Shown: in pieces, positions 1 to 10,192 of the stretch
Numbering within the stretch: the first letter of the stretch is position 1
Layout of the letters: each line of letters opens with the position of its first letter
NCBI GenBank assembly: GCA_018257865.1
Contig: JAEUBA010000003.1
Location: forward strand, 496,001-560,000
Length of the DNA: 64,000 nt
Direction of reading: 5' to 3'
Source of the DNA: Stereocaulon alpinum
Lineage: Eukaryota > Ascomycota > Lecanoromycetes > Lecanorales > Stereocaulaceae
The notes under the pieces: model-generated
Seen by the model: only the letters and a program-made list of their open reading frames with translations
What the model was told of the DNA's origin: nothing
Databases searched by the model: none
Program-made: the position numbers and the translations under genes

Positions 1-787
1 TGCTTCCTGCTGATGCGCCGGATATAATGCGAGGTAATAGCTTAGCTTCATGTAGTGCTTTGAGTACTCCAATATGATTCATCCCGAACGTAGCTCCTCC
101 CGACAGTAACAGGGCACTTCTCCCAAAGGCCTGCCTCGAGGATAGAATCTGCTCTAGTATATATTTGGATTCCATCACATCACACTTTGCCCTCGCTGAA
201 ACGTCTAGTAATGCATCCAATGTAGCCAATGCCGATGTGATGTACCTTTCTATCAGGTCTTTCGTACCGATATGCGTATGCTTGTACATCTTCAGGTTAC
301 CCATGCTCCCCAGTCCTCGAGAAAGCGACGTCCGGATCAAGAATAACATTCGACCAATGTCACAGCTTATGCGTGCCTCGTCCAATTGTTTTAGCCGGGC
401 TTCCACGAGATCAGCATCATAATCCGGAGAGTTGAAGATCGACTTCCACTCGTTGTTGCCTTCGATGTCATCGAGTTCTGTTGCTGCTGTTTCCCAGTCC
501 GCGTGGCTTGTCGCTGTCCGCATCTTCAGGTATAAGAGCTGCTTCCTGTCTGCCAGGACCTGCCTTTCAGCCCGCTCTTCCTTCGTGCTCCCATCGTACC
601 AATTCTCGACCGCTTCTCCGACATTCTCGACCGGATTGCGTGCAAAGTGAATGAGGTTGGCAAGAGAGCTCGTTGACCGCAGTTGCTTCTGACCCTGCTG
701 TTTCCCTGCGGATCTGGGTCGAGTTGCCTCAAAGCCATGATTCAGACCCAGCCCTTGTAGTAAGGACGGGCTTTGTAGAAAGGTCAT
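1..787 (-). CDS. Patatin-like triacylglycerol lipase (TGL3/4/5 type), 3' part missing
   Basis: The frame opens at ATG 787 and stays open to the window edge, giving 262 visible residues of the N-terminal part. The family hydrolyses triacylglycerol or acyl-lipids at lipid droplets. The helical region preceding the patatin domain is present (residues about 50-225). The patatin core then begins with a glycine-rich oxyanion stretch reading LLLSGGATFGMNHIGVLKAL. The nucleophile elbow G-A-S-A-G (GxSxG) lies in the last codons before base 1, so the catalytic Ser is present while the catalytic Asp is off the window. No intron is needed in this stretch. The assignment to the yeast Tgl family rests on this order of motifs; which paralogue it is cannot be decided from the N-terminus. 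Confidence 0.85.
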   Translation of the reverse strand, partial: MTFLQSPSLLQGLGLNHGFEATRPRSAGKQQGQKQLRSTSSLANLIHFARNPVENVGEAVENWYDGSTKEERAERQVLADRKQLLYLKMRTATSHADWETAATELDDIEGNNEWKSIFNSPDYDADLVEARLKQLDEARISCDIGRMLFLIRTSLSRGLGSMGNLKMYKHTHIGTKDLIERYITSALATLDALLDVSARAKCDVMESKYILEQILSSRQAFGRSALLLSGGATFGMNHIGVLKALHEAKLLPRIISGASAGS

Positions 788-1920
788 TGTAGGGTGTTGG
801 GTGTGGCTTGGTGCATTGCTCTAGTGGAAGTCGCGCTCTGTGCCTTAAGCGGGATGGTGTTGCCTATAAGCGTGTGGTCATGTCCATTGGCAGTAGAAGA
901 GCTCAAGTGGCATATAGGTAGAATGAAATAGACGACATGGAGTGGTGAGCTTCAATAGAGAGATAATGATAAGGTAGCTTAGAGTGTCACGCGGATCATC
1001 ACGCAATAGCTAGAATGGTTGCTTCTTTATAGTTTCCCCTTGGACGGATCATCAACACACTCCACGCGCACCACGGCCAGGCGGCTCAATCACCAACAGC
1101 GGACGCTCCGGCACTTCAAGTTGAATTTCGACCGATGACTCGTCAAGCTTTCCCATCCAGGTACGTATGAAGTGGGGTCTGCTGATACTACCTACAATCT
1201 AAGTATATGGCAATTGTAAAGCGCATAGATTGAAGATGCGTGTCTTTGTCTAATGATACATCTCTTGCAGGTTTTGCCGAACATTCTTCAATCCTGCTTG
1301 TTCCTCGATTATCAGGCATTATTGTCCGTGGAAGCATTAAGCACCCGAGTCACTTGACAATCCCAGCCGATGATGAGAATATCGCTAGAACGATGGTCCA
1401 TGTGATGTCACATTGCCTACGGTCATCCGGCAACTGAGTCTCGATCGACCAATGCCATCTACCGTCCCTACAAAGAGGAAGCCCCACGTACAACACTTTC
1501 TAGGTGCACGCTTGCCAGCTCAGAACATTGTGTGCTTACGGGTGTCTTCTCTTCAATCGCTACATTGAGAACCAAAGGTGAACAATGGTATTTGACCGAA
1601 AGTCGAGGCTTGAGTGGCGAAGCTACAGCTGTGACCCAAACGACTCGACAACGCCATCAAACGTTGCCAGAGCCGAGTAATTCTAACAAGCGGACAGATT
1701 TCCGTTGATGAAATAGGCGTTGAGTAGCTCTCAAGTGTGCAGCTTAGTAACAAACAGGAGTGAACTCCACCCTACCGGAATTGATTCAGGTGTGAGATTC
1801 AGTAGATTTGAAGAAACCATCCCGAGCTCCGAAAGATTGGAATCTTTGAGCTAGAGTCAAACTTGCTTATGGTTATGGCTAGGCGGTGATGTACCCGGCA
1901 AATGTTGAGTAGCTCTGCTG
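788..1920. other. Intergenic region; one weak spliced short ORF
   Basis: About 1.1 kb lies between the lipase start and the end of the hydrolase gene. I recognise no protein family. A short plus-strand frame (ATG 1135, intron 1161-1270, stop 1338-1340, 31 codons) has good splice signals and is discussed as a finding; otherwise I see nothing. Confidence 0.5.
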
Positions 1921-3211
1921 TCATCCGGAGCAACCTTGCATCTCTTGTACCCATTGCCTAATGCAATATCTCAATTCGATCTCTACTCCATCTTCGTGAT
2001 AGAAGTGGCCAGCGCCAGAGATCTCGCGAAAGTGAAAACGTGATCCTGGTTTCGTGGCCAGACTCTCGGCCCATTTTCGATACCTCCTCTGCGACGTGAA
2101 AACATCCCTGTCCCCATAGACAGCCAGTGTTGGGAAACTGCATATTTTCACCTCGGCCTGAGGTGTGTTTGCTCTTATTGAACCTGAAAACGCTGTGACA
2201 AAGGCTGTCACTAAAGAAAGTGGTGGTGAGATCAGCAGATAGTGGATCTGTGGTGACGGAATATTAGTCAAGATCAAACTCTGCTCAGTCATGGCTTGCT
2301 CCGACACATCACTGCCATGGCGTCTGAGACCCAGCTTTTTTCTACCTTTGTCCACACTTCTTCTCACAGCGTCCAAGCTCCTTCTGGATTCATGGCTAGG
2401 ACGGCGGGTACCTGGCTCGCATTCATCTCCTCCCATGGCCATAGCCATCGAGTGCGCCGAAGGTCTTATCTTCTCATGAGATTCAGTTCTCCTCGCTTGT
2501 TGCACTTCCATTTGTGATTGGGCATCCCTGTTCCATTGCGCTGCTAAACTAACCGCTCGGAGTCTGATTTCTGCCTCAGCACTACCCTTCGAAACGGTTT
2601 GAAAACGTTGTAGTATGACATCTGGCGCGGGAAGATGAATGTTGATCAACGCGCCGTACGAGTAGCCTCCTAGTATCATTGTGATGCCTTGTGTTCCTGA
2701 AACAGTGGGAGCTGGGGTCATGTCGTATGCCGATGGTATGGGTGATAGTTTCGATCCAAAAGGTCTTGGTGAGGGCGACTGAGGTATTGGTTCTCGAAGA
2801 CCTTCAACATAGTGCATGAAGAACCCGATGAAAGATATATAATCATCAATTTCGGGTTTCGCCTGCCAACTTGTGCTACCTCCTGACGACCCAGCACCAC
2901 TACAACACCGTCAGTCACCGCCATAATTGAATAAAGAGGACATCATCGTTGGTATATTACCGGAAGTTGAAAGTCCCCACAACGAAACCTTGTTTCAGTA
3001 TCTCAGCTGCAGCTGATAAGACAACCCCATCATCGTAGGAGCCTCCCAAGGGAGCATACGGATGTGCAATGATTGCTCCTCGGGGATGCCATTGCTCTTC
3101 ACTTTCTGTTGCGTTCAATACACTACGTGGTGGATTGTAGATGCGGCAGTTCAGCGTAGTTTCATCGTGTACTGAAGGAATGGTGAAGGTGAAACAGGGC
3201 TCAGGGAGCAT
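1921..3211 (-). CDS. Alpha/beta-hydrolase fold protein
   Basis: Two exons (3211-2961 and 2899-1921) with a 61-bp intron 2900-2960 encode 409 aa. The joint restores FNFR|GAGSSGG, the oxyanion-side glycine loop of alpha/beta hydrolases. N-terminal HPYAPLGGSYDD is the usual beta-turn motif. The nucleophile elbow is GGYSYGAL (Ser near residue 164). The acid is probably the second Asp of YGDRDVF and the base the His of GAGHFYH. A low-complexity linker of about 100 residues rich in Ser, Arg and His is inserted between elbow and acid. Start choice: the first ATG in frame is 3211; an upstream TTG is ignored. Substrate unknown. Relatives in filamentous fungi are annotated only as alpha/beta hydrolases. 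It diverges from PRP17. Confidence 0.8.
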
Positions 3212-3687
3212 TGTCAATGCCGTATCTTGCAAGAGGAGTCACCTCGATTGCCGATATTGACGCGGCAGAAGCACACATTGAGATCATTGTGGGTGCGGTT
3301 CGTTCTTGGATTAGGAAGTTGTTGAGTCTTAGGTTCATAGAAGCTACAATACTTCGCTCGAGACCCTCTCGTCATCGCCAAAACAAAGTTCATGTTTTTC
3401 TGGGTGGTCCCCCAAGGGAACACCATGAGCGAAGCCCTAAAGTGTGAGCCGCACCCAATGACGCGACTTCTAGGGCTTCCGCGAAAGCCGCATTCCAATT
3501 CATTTCCTGGATTGTGTGACAAGCTTGTTTAATATTGACGATAACGACACCCTCCCAAATCGGACCTCTAGGGCTAAACTTCGGCGTCCCACTCTTCGCT
3601 AGTACTTCTAGAGAGCTATGTCGAGTGTCTTACCGCAGTAAAGTCATTTCCATCACAATCGAGTGCGCTTTTCGCTTTTCCAGCAGT
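3212..3687. promoter_or_regulatory. Divergent promoter, hydrolase / PRP17
   Basis: This 476-bp gap separates two start codons that point away from each other, so it must carry both 5' regions. An open frame continues upstream of the PRP17 ATG to 3535 but has no ATG and no similarity, so I treat it as 5' leader. I see no defined box. Confidence 0.5.
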
Positions 3688-5442
3688 ATGACGCTTCTTG
3701 GTGAAGAGTATGCCTCCAGCGATGAAGAAGTTTCCGCCACAGTCTTGAATGAAGCCCCACAAACTGCTGCCACATTCATTATAGCAGCTCCAGATGTGTC
3801 ATTAGATGTTTGGTCCCACTCAGCCGTGACTCTCAGCCTTAGCACTAACATCATGCAGGATCCTATGCGCCTGCAGATGATGCTGGCTAAGCCTACCGAC
3901 ACTTCTTTAACCTATAATGTTCGCTACGAGGATATTTCAAAGCCTGCGCAAGGACCTTCAAACCCTTTCAAAACAGCTGAGGGTAATGCCTTGAAGAGAA
4001 AGAATGTACTCACAGGATATGCTGAGGAAGCTGCAATCAGTGATGCTACTTTCACAAATCAGCACCGCACGTTTCAATCTCGAGGCTATGCTCAGGAGCC
4101 CAATGCGAATGGGGCTTTGGTCGGAGATATGGTCGCGGCAGAGATGTACGGAGGTCGAGATGTAGTACAGATGAAGTCATCAAAAGACCGGCGGAAACGG
4201 CAAAGGAAAGGAGACTCAAGCATACTGGAAGGGGAGGGGCGGTACCTGGGCCCATGGGCGAGGTATAGAGAAGATGAGCAATACGAAGATGAAGAAGCTT
4301 TAGCCAGGGAAGAGCTAGCAAGCGACGAAGAGTATGAAGAAGAGTCACTCATTCCTCAGACAGCTGCGCCTATGAACAAGGCAGGCACGGACTATCAGGA
4401 CGACCTCTCTAACATGGAAACAACAGAGTTCAATGGGAGCACCCAATACGACTATCAAGGCCGAACCTACATGCACGCCCCTCGAGACATCGACATCGAC
4501 CTCTATACTGAAAGCGGCGCCGAGAAAAACTACATCCCCAAAAATCTGATTCACACCTGGAAGCATGGCTCGAAGCCCATCAACGCAATTCGCTTTATCC
4601 CATCCACAAACCACCTCCTCCTATCCGCCAGCGCCGACGCAAAGATCAAACTCTTCGACGTCTATCGCGACCACGAGCTCCTCCGCACCTACAAGGGGCA
4701 CACGAAATCCGTCTCGGACATCTGCTTCTCCCCCTCCGGTGCACATTTCCTATCCGCCTCCTTCGACCGGGCCATGAAACTCTGGGATACCGAAACAGGC
4801 ACCTGCACCTCCCGCTTCACGCACACCGCAATTCCACACGTAATAAAATTTAATCCGTCCAACCCTCACGAGTTCCTCGCCGGTTTCTCCGACAAGAAAA
4901 TCCTCCAATACGATACCCGCTCTGGCCAGATGACCCAGGAATACGACCACCATCTGGGCCCCATAAATACCATTACCTTCTGCGACCAAGATCGCCGCTT
5001 CATTACTACCTCTGACGATAAGTCCCTTCGCGCATGGGAGCTCAACATCAACGTCCCTATCAAGTTCATCGCGGAACCTTACATGTACCCCCTCGTTTCC
5101 GCCGCGCCGCATCCCTCCGGGAAGTCGGTAGCCTTTCAGAGTGGCGATAATCAAATTGTCGTGTACGCATCCACTGACCGGTTCCGTCAGAATAGAAAGA
5201 AGTGTTTTCGAGGGCACAATACGAGTGGATATGCGGTCGATGTGGCTATCAGTAATGATGGGAGTTATGTTGCTAGTGGAGATAGTGGAGGTTGGGTCTG
5301 CTTTTGGGACTGGAAGACGAGTAAGATGTATCATAAGTTTAGGGCTGGGGAGGGCGCTGTTACGTGCGTGCAGTGGAACGATCAGACGAGCTCGAGGGTG
5401 GCAACGGCGGGGTTGGACGGTGTTATCAAGTATTGGGATTAG
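3688..5442 (+). CDS. PRP17: Pre-mRNA-processing factor 17 (CDC40/PRP17), WD40 splicing factor
   Basis: Exons 3688-3807 and 3859-5442 give 567 aa. PRP17 joins the spliceosome for the second catalytic step. The N-terminus MTLLGEEYASSDEE, the conserved segment DPMRLQMMLAKPTDTSLTYN and the stretch NALKRKNVLTGYAEEAA are family hallmarks. Seven WD-type blades follow from about residue 275 (for example SADAKIKLFDV, SFDRAMKLWDT, SDDKSLRAWEL, AGLDGVIKYWD). The 51-bp intron 3808-3858 has donor GTTTGG, branch CACTAAC and acceptor CAG. It is a multiple of three without stops, so an unspliced reading also looks open; removing it joins SLD directly to DPMRLQMM as in the family. The 3' quarter switches abruptly from C-ending to G-ending codons near 5100. 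Confidence 0.92.
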   Translation: MTLLGEEYASSDEEVSATVLNEAPQTAATFIIAAPDVSLDVWSHSAVTLSLSTNIMQDPMRLQMMLAKPTDTSLTYNVRYEDISKPAQGPSNPFKTAEGNALKRKNVLTGYAEEAAISDATFTNQHRTFQSRGYAQEPNANGALVGDMVAAEMYGGRDVVQMKSSKDRRKRQRKGDSSILEGEGRYLGPWARYREDEQYEDEEALAREELASDEEYEEESLIPQTAAPMNKAGTDYQDDLSNMETTEFNGSTQYDYQGRTYMHAPRDIDIDLYTESGAEKNYIPKNLIHTWKHGSKPINAIRFIPSTNHLLLSASADAKIKLFDVYRDHELLRTYKGHTKSVSDICFSPSGAHFLSASFDRAMKLWDTETGTCTSRFTHTAIPHVIKFNPSNPHEFLAGFSDKKILQYDTRSGQMTQEYDHHLGPINTITFCDQDRRFITTSDDKSLRAWELNINVPIKFIAEPYMYPLVSAAPHPSGKSVAFQSGDNQIVVYASTDRFRQNRKKCFRGHNTSGYAVDVAISNDGSYVASGDSGGWVCFWDWKTSKMYHKFRAGEGAVTCVQWNDQTSSRVATAGLDGVIKYWD

Positions 5443-5895
5443 AAGCTTACCTAGAGTAGAGCATGAAATACCGCTCTTCTCTGGAGTTATGGAGGTAACG
5501 TCAATCAGTCATTGTCAGGTGGCAGTTGTAATAGAAGGTGCATTAGTGGTCTCGCGGATGCTTCGCAGTTGCCCTATTGTTTCAGGTCTTGCCCCACCCT
5601 GATGTGTGATAGTAGCAGTATATGCCTCATCATCTGAGGGTTACAATCCGAACAACCGTCCAGCGGGAACCAATCACTATTTATCATAGGGATACTTTTT
5701 ATAGCAGGAGCTATGAAATGGGAACTTTGGAGACACTTGTTTGTCCGCAAGAATGCTGGCCGACACCAAGAGATATGATAGCGGGAACGCTAGCGCACGT
5801 CATACAGCCTTATGAAGCTCGGAGCTTCCGACAAATGTACACACTCCCGGACTCAGCTCTTCTTTGCAATATGTGCCCATCTGGGCCCCGAAATC
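5443..5895. other. Intergenic region / 5' leader of the ZZ-EF-hand gene
   Basis: Nothing recognisable. An in-frame ATG at 5812 would add 28 residues to the downstream protein; the ATG at 5896 has the better context (ATCATGG) and places a hydrophobic anchor near the N-terminus. Confidence 0.4.
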
Positions 5896-8800
5896 ATGGC
5901 AAGCCAAGGTACCCGCTGGATGGCCCCCTCACTTGCAAGACATAAACCTGTTCTACTTGCCTTGACAGCAGTAGCTTTGGGCTGCACAATCTACTACATC
6001 CGGGAGCAATTTTGGTCAACACCCAACCCGCCCATAGTTTCCCTGCGACGTTCAAACGCCCACCGTCAAAGATCACGACGCCATCCATTCAGCAACTATG
6101 TTCCTGAATCTGTTGTTGAACGTCCGAGATACGTGGCTGCTGGCCCATGGGGAACAGTACCAGTTTCCCTCGACTTTCTGACAGATACAACGGCGAACTC
6201 AGAGACATATGGCCAGCATCTCTTCTTGTCCCGTACCGGTCCTGGCTTTATCATTCCGCTTCACCGGCACCGTATGCCAACGCTCGAAGATATCTCTCGT
6301 ATACTTACCAACCCTCAAGAGGCAAGAGAGCTGAGGCGAGAACTAGAAGCAGGGTTCTTGATCTTCTATTTCTGGCGTCACCTACCTCCCAGTCCAATCT
6401 CTGAAGAACAGCGAGCAATTATAACTGCAGCGCTCGAGCATGACGGTGGGTTCTCGCCGGATCAGATTTCATCAGCGTTGCAAGAGCATCAAGACAACGA
6501 ATTGACCGGGAGTATTGAGCGATGGCTGGCTGTACAAGAGCAGAGACAGGAGGCTGGTGGCGAGGTTGCACCGCTGCTGTCCCAGACTACCGCGACTGAT
6601 CAGGCATTCTTGTCAAGGTTAGCGCCCACTGCAAGTCCTCCTGACAGTGAGGCAGACAGAGAGACCGAAGACGGTCTAGAAGCTGGCAAGGATGGTCAAA
6701 GCTTACTCAATCTACTGTATCGGATTGCTGAGGAGCAGGCGAGGAAAGATGGCTATGTGCATCGGAGGGTTACATGCAATAGTTGCAACGTTACACCTAT
6801 TCGTGGGATACGTTACCGATGTGCCAACTGCCATGACTACGACCTGTGCGAGCAATGTGAGGCAATGCAGATACACATCAAAACCCACCTCTTCTACAAG
6901 ATTCGCGTTCCAGCCCCATACCTTGGAACCTCTAGGCAGCCTGAACCCGTTTGGTATCCTGGCAAGCCGACCTTCATTGTCCAGAACTTATCCAAAGACA
7001 CCTTGACAAGGATAGCCAAAGATACCGGCTATCAAGTTCCAGAAGTTGAGGCTTTGTGGGAACAATTTCGATGTCTTGCCGCCACCGAGTATCCTGAAGA
7101 CCCTAGCCAGTACTACCAGGCTATCGACCGACGAACATTTAACAAATGCTTTGTTCCGAACACCTCCATTCGTCCGTCACCGCCCAATCTCATTTATGAC
7201 CGTATATTCTCATTCTATGATCAAAATAACGACGGCTTAATTGGATTCGAGGAGTTCATCAAAGGACTTGCAAATTTGACCCGCAAGGATTTAGATGAAC
7301 GGTTGAAGCGGATATTCCAAGGTTACGACATCAATAACGATGGTTACGTTGATCGAAATGATTTCCTGCGCATGTTCAGAGCTTACTATGCGGCTAATAA
7401 GGAGCTTACACGAGACCTCATCGCCGGCATGGACGACGATAACTCTGACAACACAGCACGAGACATAGTCCTTGGTAGTCAGCCAATTAGCTCCGCATTC
7501 TATGGTGCTGTTCCACGAGGTGAACGTTCAAGAGCCGGCGAGGGCAAGGTCATGGATAACTTTGGTGACTACAGAATTGATGACGATAGAGGAGCTATAG
7601 AAAATCGTGACCAGGATGTGGCGGAGCCTGACGAGACTGTGGCTGACGCAGCCGAACAAGCCAGGTTCGGTTATGTGCATGCGAGGAGTAGCGACGTCTG
7701 TACCGACTGCGCTACTATATACAGTGACCCGTGGCCGCCCTCTCTCATATCAAGATTAGACGTGCAAAGAGTACTTACGACTCATGGCATCAGTGATGTC
7801 GAGGATTTTGCCGCTGCTATAGACCAGGTAACTGACCCTATCGAACAGCAACGCATACGACGATATGCGCATGAGAGGATCGCCGCAGAACATGAAAAGC
7901 GACAGATTATTCGCCGCTACGCCATTCGTTACAGACGGCGAAGGCAGTCATTATATCTCGACGGTCAGAGTAACGATTACCATATGGACACGCAGGATCC
8001 CAGACGTGGCGGGATGGGCACGGTCACCGATGAAGACATAATGCGGTGGGAGAACTTTCGGCGCATAGCAGGGTCAGACCAGGACGAAAAGATGCGCGTA
8101 GCTCTCGCCGATCATATCAGGAACCTCGAGTGGCCTGTCGAGTCGGCAGCAGAACTTGTAGATACAATGATCCGATTATTCAAACTTGGATGGTACGTAC
8201 TTCTCTGGTAGTTGTCCTCCCTGTCGCGGCTATGTTCTGAACCTTGGAACATATTTCAGAAGCAATCACCGAGGCTGTGGCCGCCTAAACATGTTTCACA
8301 ACTATTTGTTCTATTTCTTGGGAGACGTACTGATACCGAGATATGCATAGGACAGGTAAAGCTATCGCTGATGATTTCTCGGGCTACGGCTACGGGCTCG
8401 CAGATTCTACGAATTTGGTCACAGTGATTTTCGAACAACTTGAAGAAGCGGTCGCGCAGTTCATCCCAGAAGCCGACATGGTAGAGCCTCCCAAGCCTTT
8501 GTCATCTACTCGTCAATCACGGTCATCGTCCAAGGTCCGCTTTCAGGAGGACTTGGAGACCGATGAGGAGTACGAGTCGCGTTCAGTAACGTCAGTGTCC
8601 TCTCGGAGTATCCCCATTAATGAGCGCTGGGGCGGCTTCGAGGTGCCTGAGCCTGAGAAGGATGTCGGTCGAGAAGTCCTCTACCAGGTCACGCAGGAAG
8701 CATTCAATGAGCTGCTGGATCCTGTCTTCAGATTGAGAGAAGATTTGGCCCTTGCAGTCCAAGCCACTGTGATCGAAAGGAAGCGGCACCGGTCACGGAT

Positions 8801-10001
8801 AGTTTCCACTGTGAAAGATGCTCTCAATGTCAAGAATCATCTAGACATGTACCAAAGGCGATGGCGGCGCAAACTAAAAAGGATTTCCTGCAACTACAGA
8901 GCGACTCTCGAAACGGAAGCTACTTATTACTTAGATTGTCTCCATAACATTGAAGCTAATCCCACTGAAAGATTGACGGCAGAAATATGTCCCCAGTGTG
9001 CTGAGAAAGATATCGAAAGTCGTGTTCCCCTTGGAGAGTATTGCCCTACTACACATTGTGGCTACCTTTCCTCAGGCAGGCTTGATGAAGCTACTTCGAA
9101 GAATCCCTGTTCACGATGCGCTGAGCGGGGCAAGGAATCACGCGTCGGTGACGTTTCACGCTGGATCACTTGTACTGAATGCGGTCTACCCTCTACACCC
9201 ACTAGGGAAGAAGAGGCCAGGCTGTTGAGAATCATACGCGGTAGTCAACCCTCCTCGAGTCATCAAGAGAACCAACACCATTCCATCACTGATGTTGATA
9301 CTCCGGGTCAAACTCCCTCGAATGGTCAGGGATCTGGACACGAAGTCATCACTAATGGTGATACTCCAGCTTTTAAAGCGGCCACTCCGGCCCATCATGA
9401 TCCACCTAGCCCGTTCGTGCAAGCGATCCAGGACCTCAGCCTGTCCCTCGCAGATCTCGACGCCGCAGATCCCCCTTCACTTGAACAGGACATAATTCAA
9501 AGGCCTCTCGATACTCTCCCTGAAGCAGCAGGCTACGTGGCTGTAGATCCCTCACAAGACATATCTGCGGGTCCAGACCCAACCCTTCCCCAAAACAGGT
9601 CGAGTAGCACCCCACCCCTTGATCCCACGCTACCGCAGAACCGTCCCAACACTGAGAGTGAAGAGAACATCGAATTGCATCGAAATCATACTCCGGGATT
9701 TCCGCTCAACGACTCCGACTCCGATCTTGATGTTGACTCCGATTTCTCTAGTCAGCTTGCGGCGGCTGGCAAGCAAAAGTCTTTGCGACAGCGGGACATG
9801 CACCCATTTGGAAATGCTGATGTTCACTCAAGCGCCGCTGTAGCGAAGTGGTACGCTGCGCTTAATCTAATTGAGCACGAAGACAAGGAGAGGGGCGGGC
9901 CGGGTAGGTTGAACTTTAGGGAGTTCGAGGAGGTGATGAAGGGGGACAAGGGGTCGAGCTTGGGGTTTCTGGGAAGCTGGATTGAGATGGCGAATCTCTG
10001 A
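5896..10001 (+). CDS. Membrane-anchored ZZ zinc-finger / EF-hand protein
   Basis: Exons 5896-8192 and 8351-10001 give 1315 aa; the joint reads LFKLGW|TGKAIADD. A hydrophobic segment at residues 17-36 suggests a signal anchor or organelle membrane anchor. A ZZ-type zinc finger lies around residues 290-335 (CNSC..RYRCANCHDYDLCEQC..H...H). Two EF-hands follow near residues 435-490, loops DQNNDGLIGFEE and DINNDGYVDRND, both with complete calcium ligands. The C-terminal half holds two zinc-ribbon-like copies (CPQCAEKDIESRV..C....C and CSRCAERGKESRV..C..C) and a low-complexity acidic tail. The ZZ plus EF-hand order suggests a calcium-regulated scaffold or adaptor; the exact role is unknown. The 158-bp intron is longer than most here and contains a hidden hydrophobic open frame (see findings). 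Confidence 0.8.
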
Positions 10002-10192
10002 TTTGTGATACCCCATGCCTTGCGGTGCCTTTACACATAGGCTTATCATTGCAGCATAGTGTGGCTAGCGTATTCTTGCATAGCTTCATAGGCATGTTAT
10101 GACAGCAAACGAAAAGTGATAGACTGCAAAGTCTTCTCTTTGGCTCAGAGACGGCAGTGAAGAGATACGTTGGTACACGATGTATGCGGCCC

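Noticed and set aside
3535..3687. Upstream extension of the PRP17 frame
   Set aside because: It lacks an ATG and any similarity; the known family N-terminus starts at 3688.
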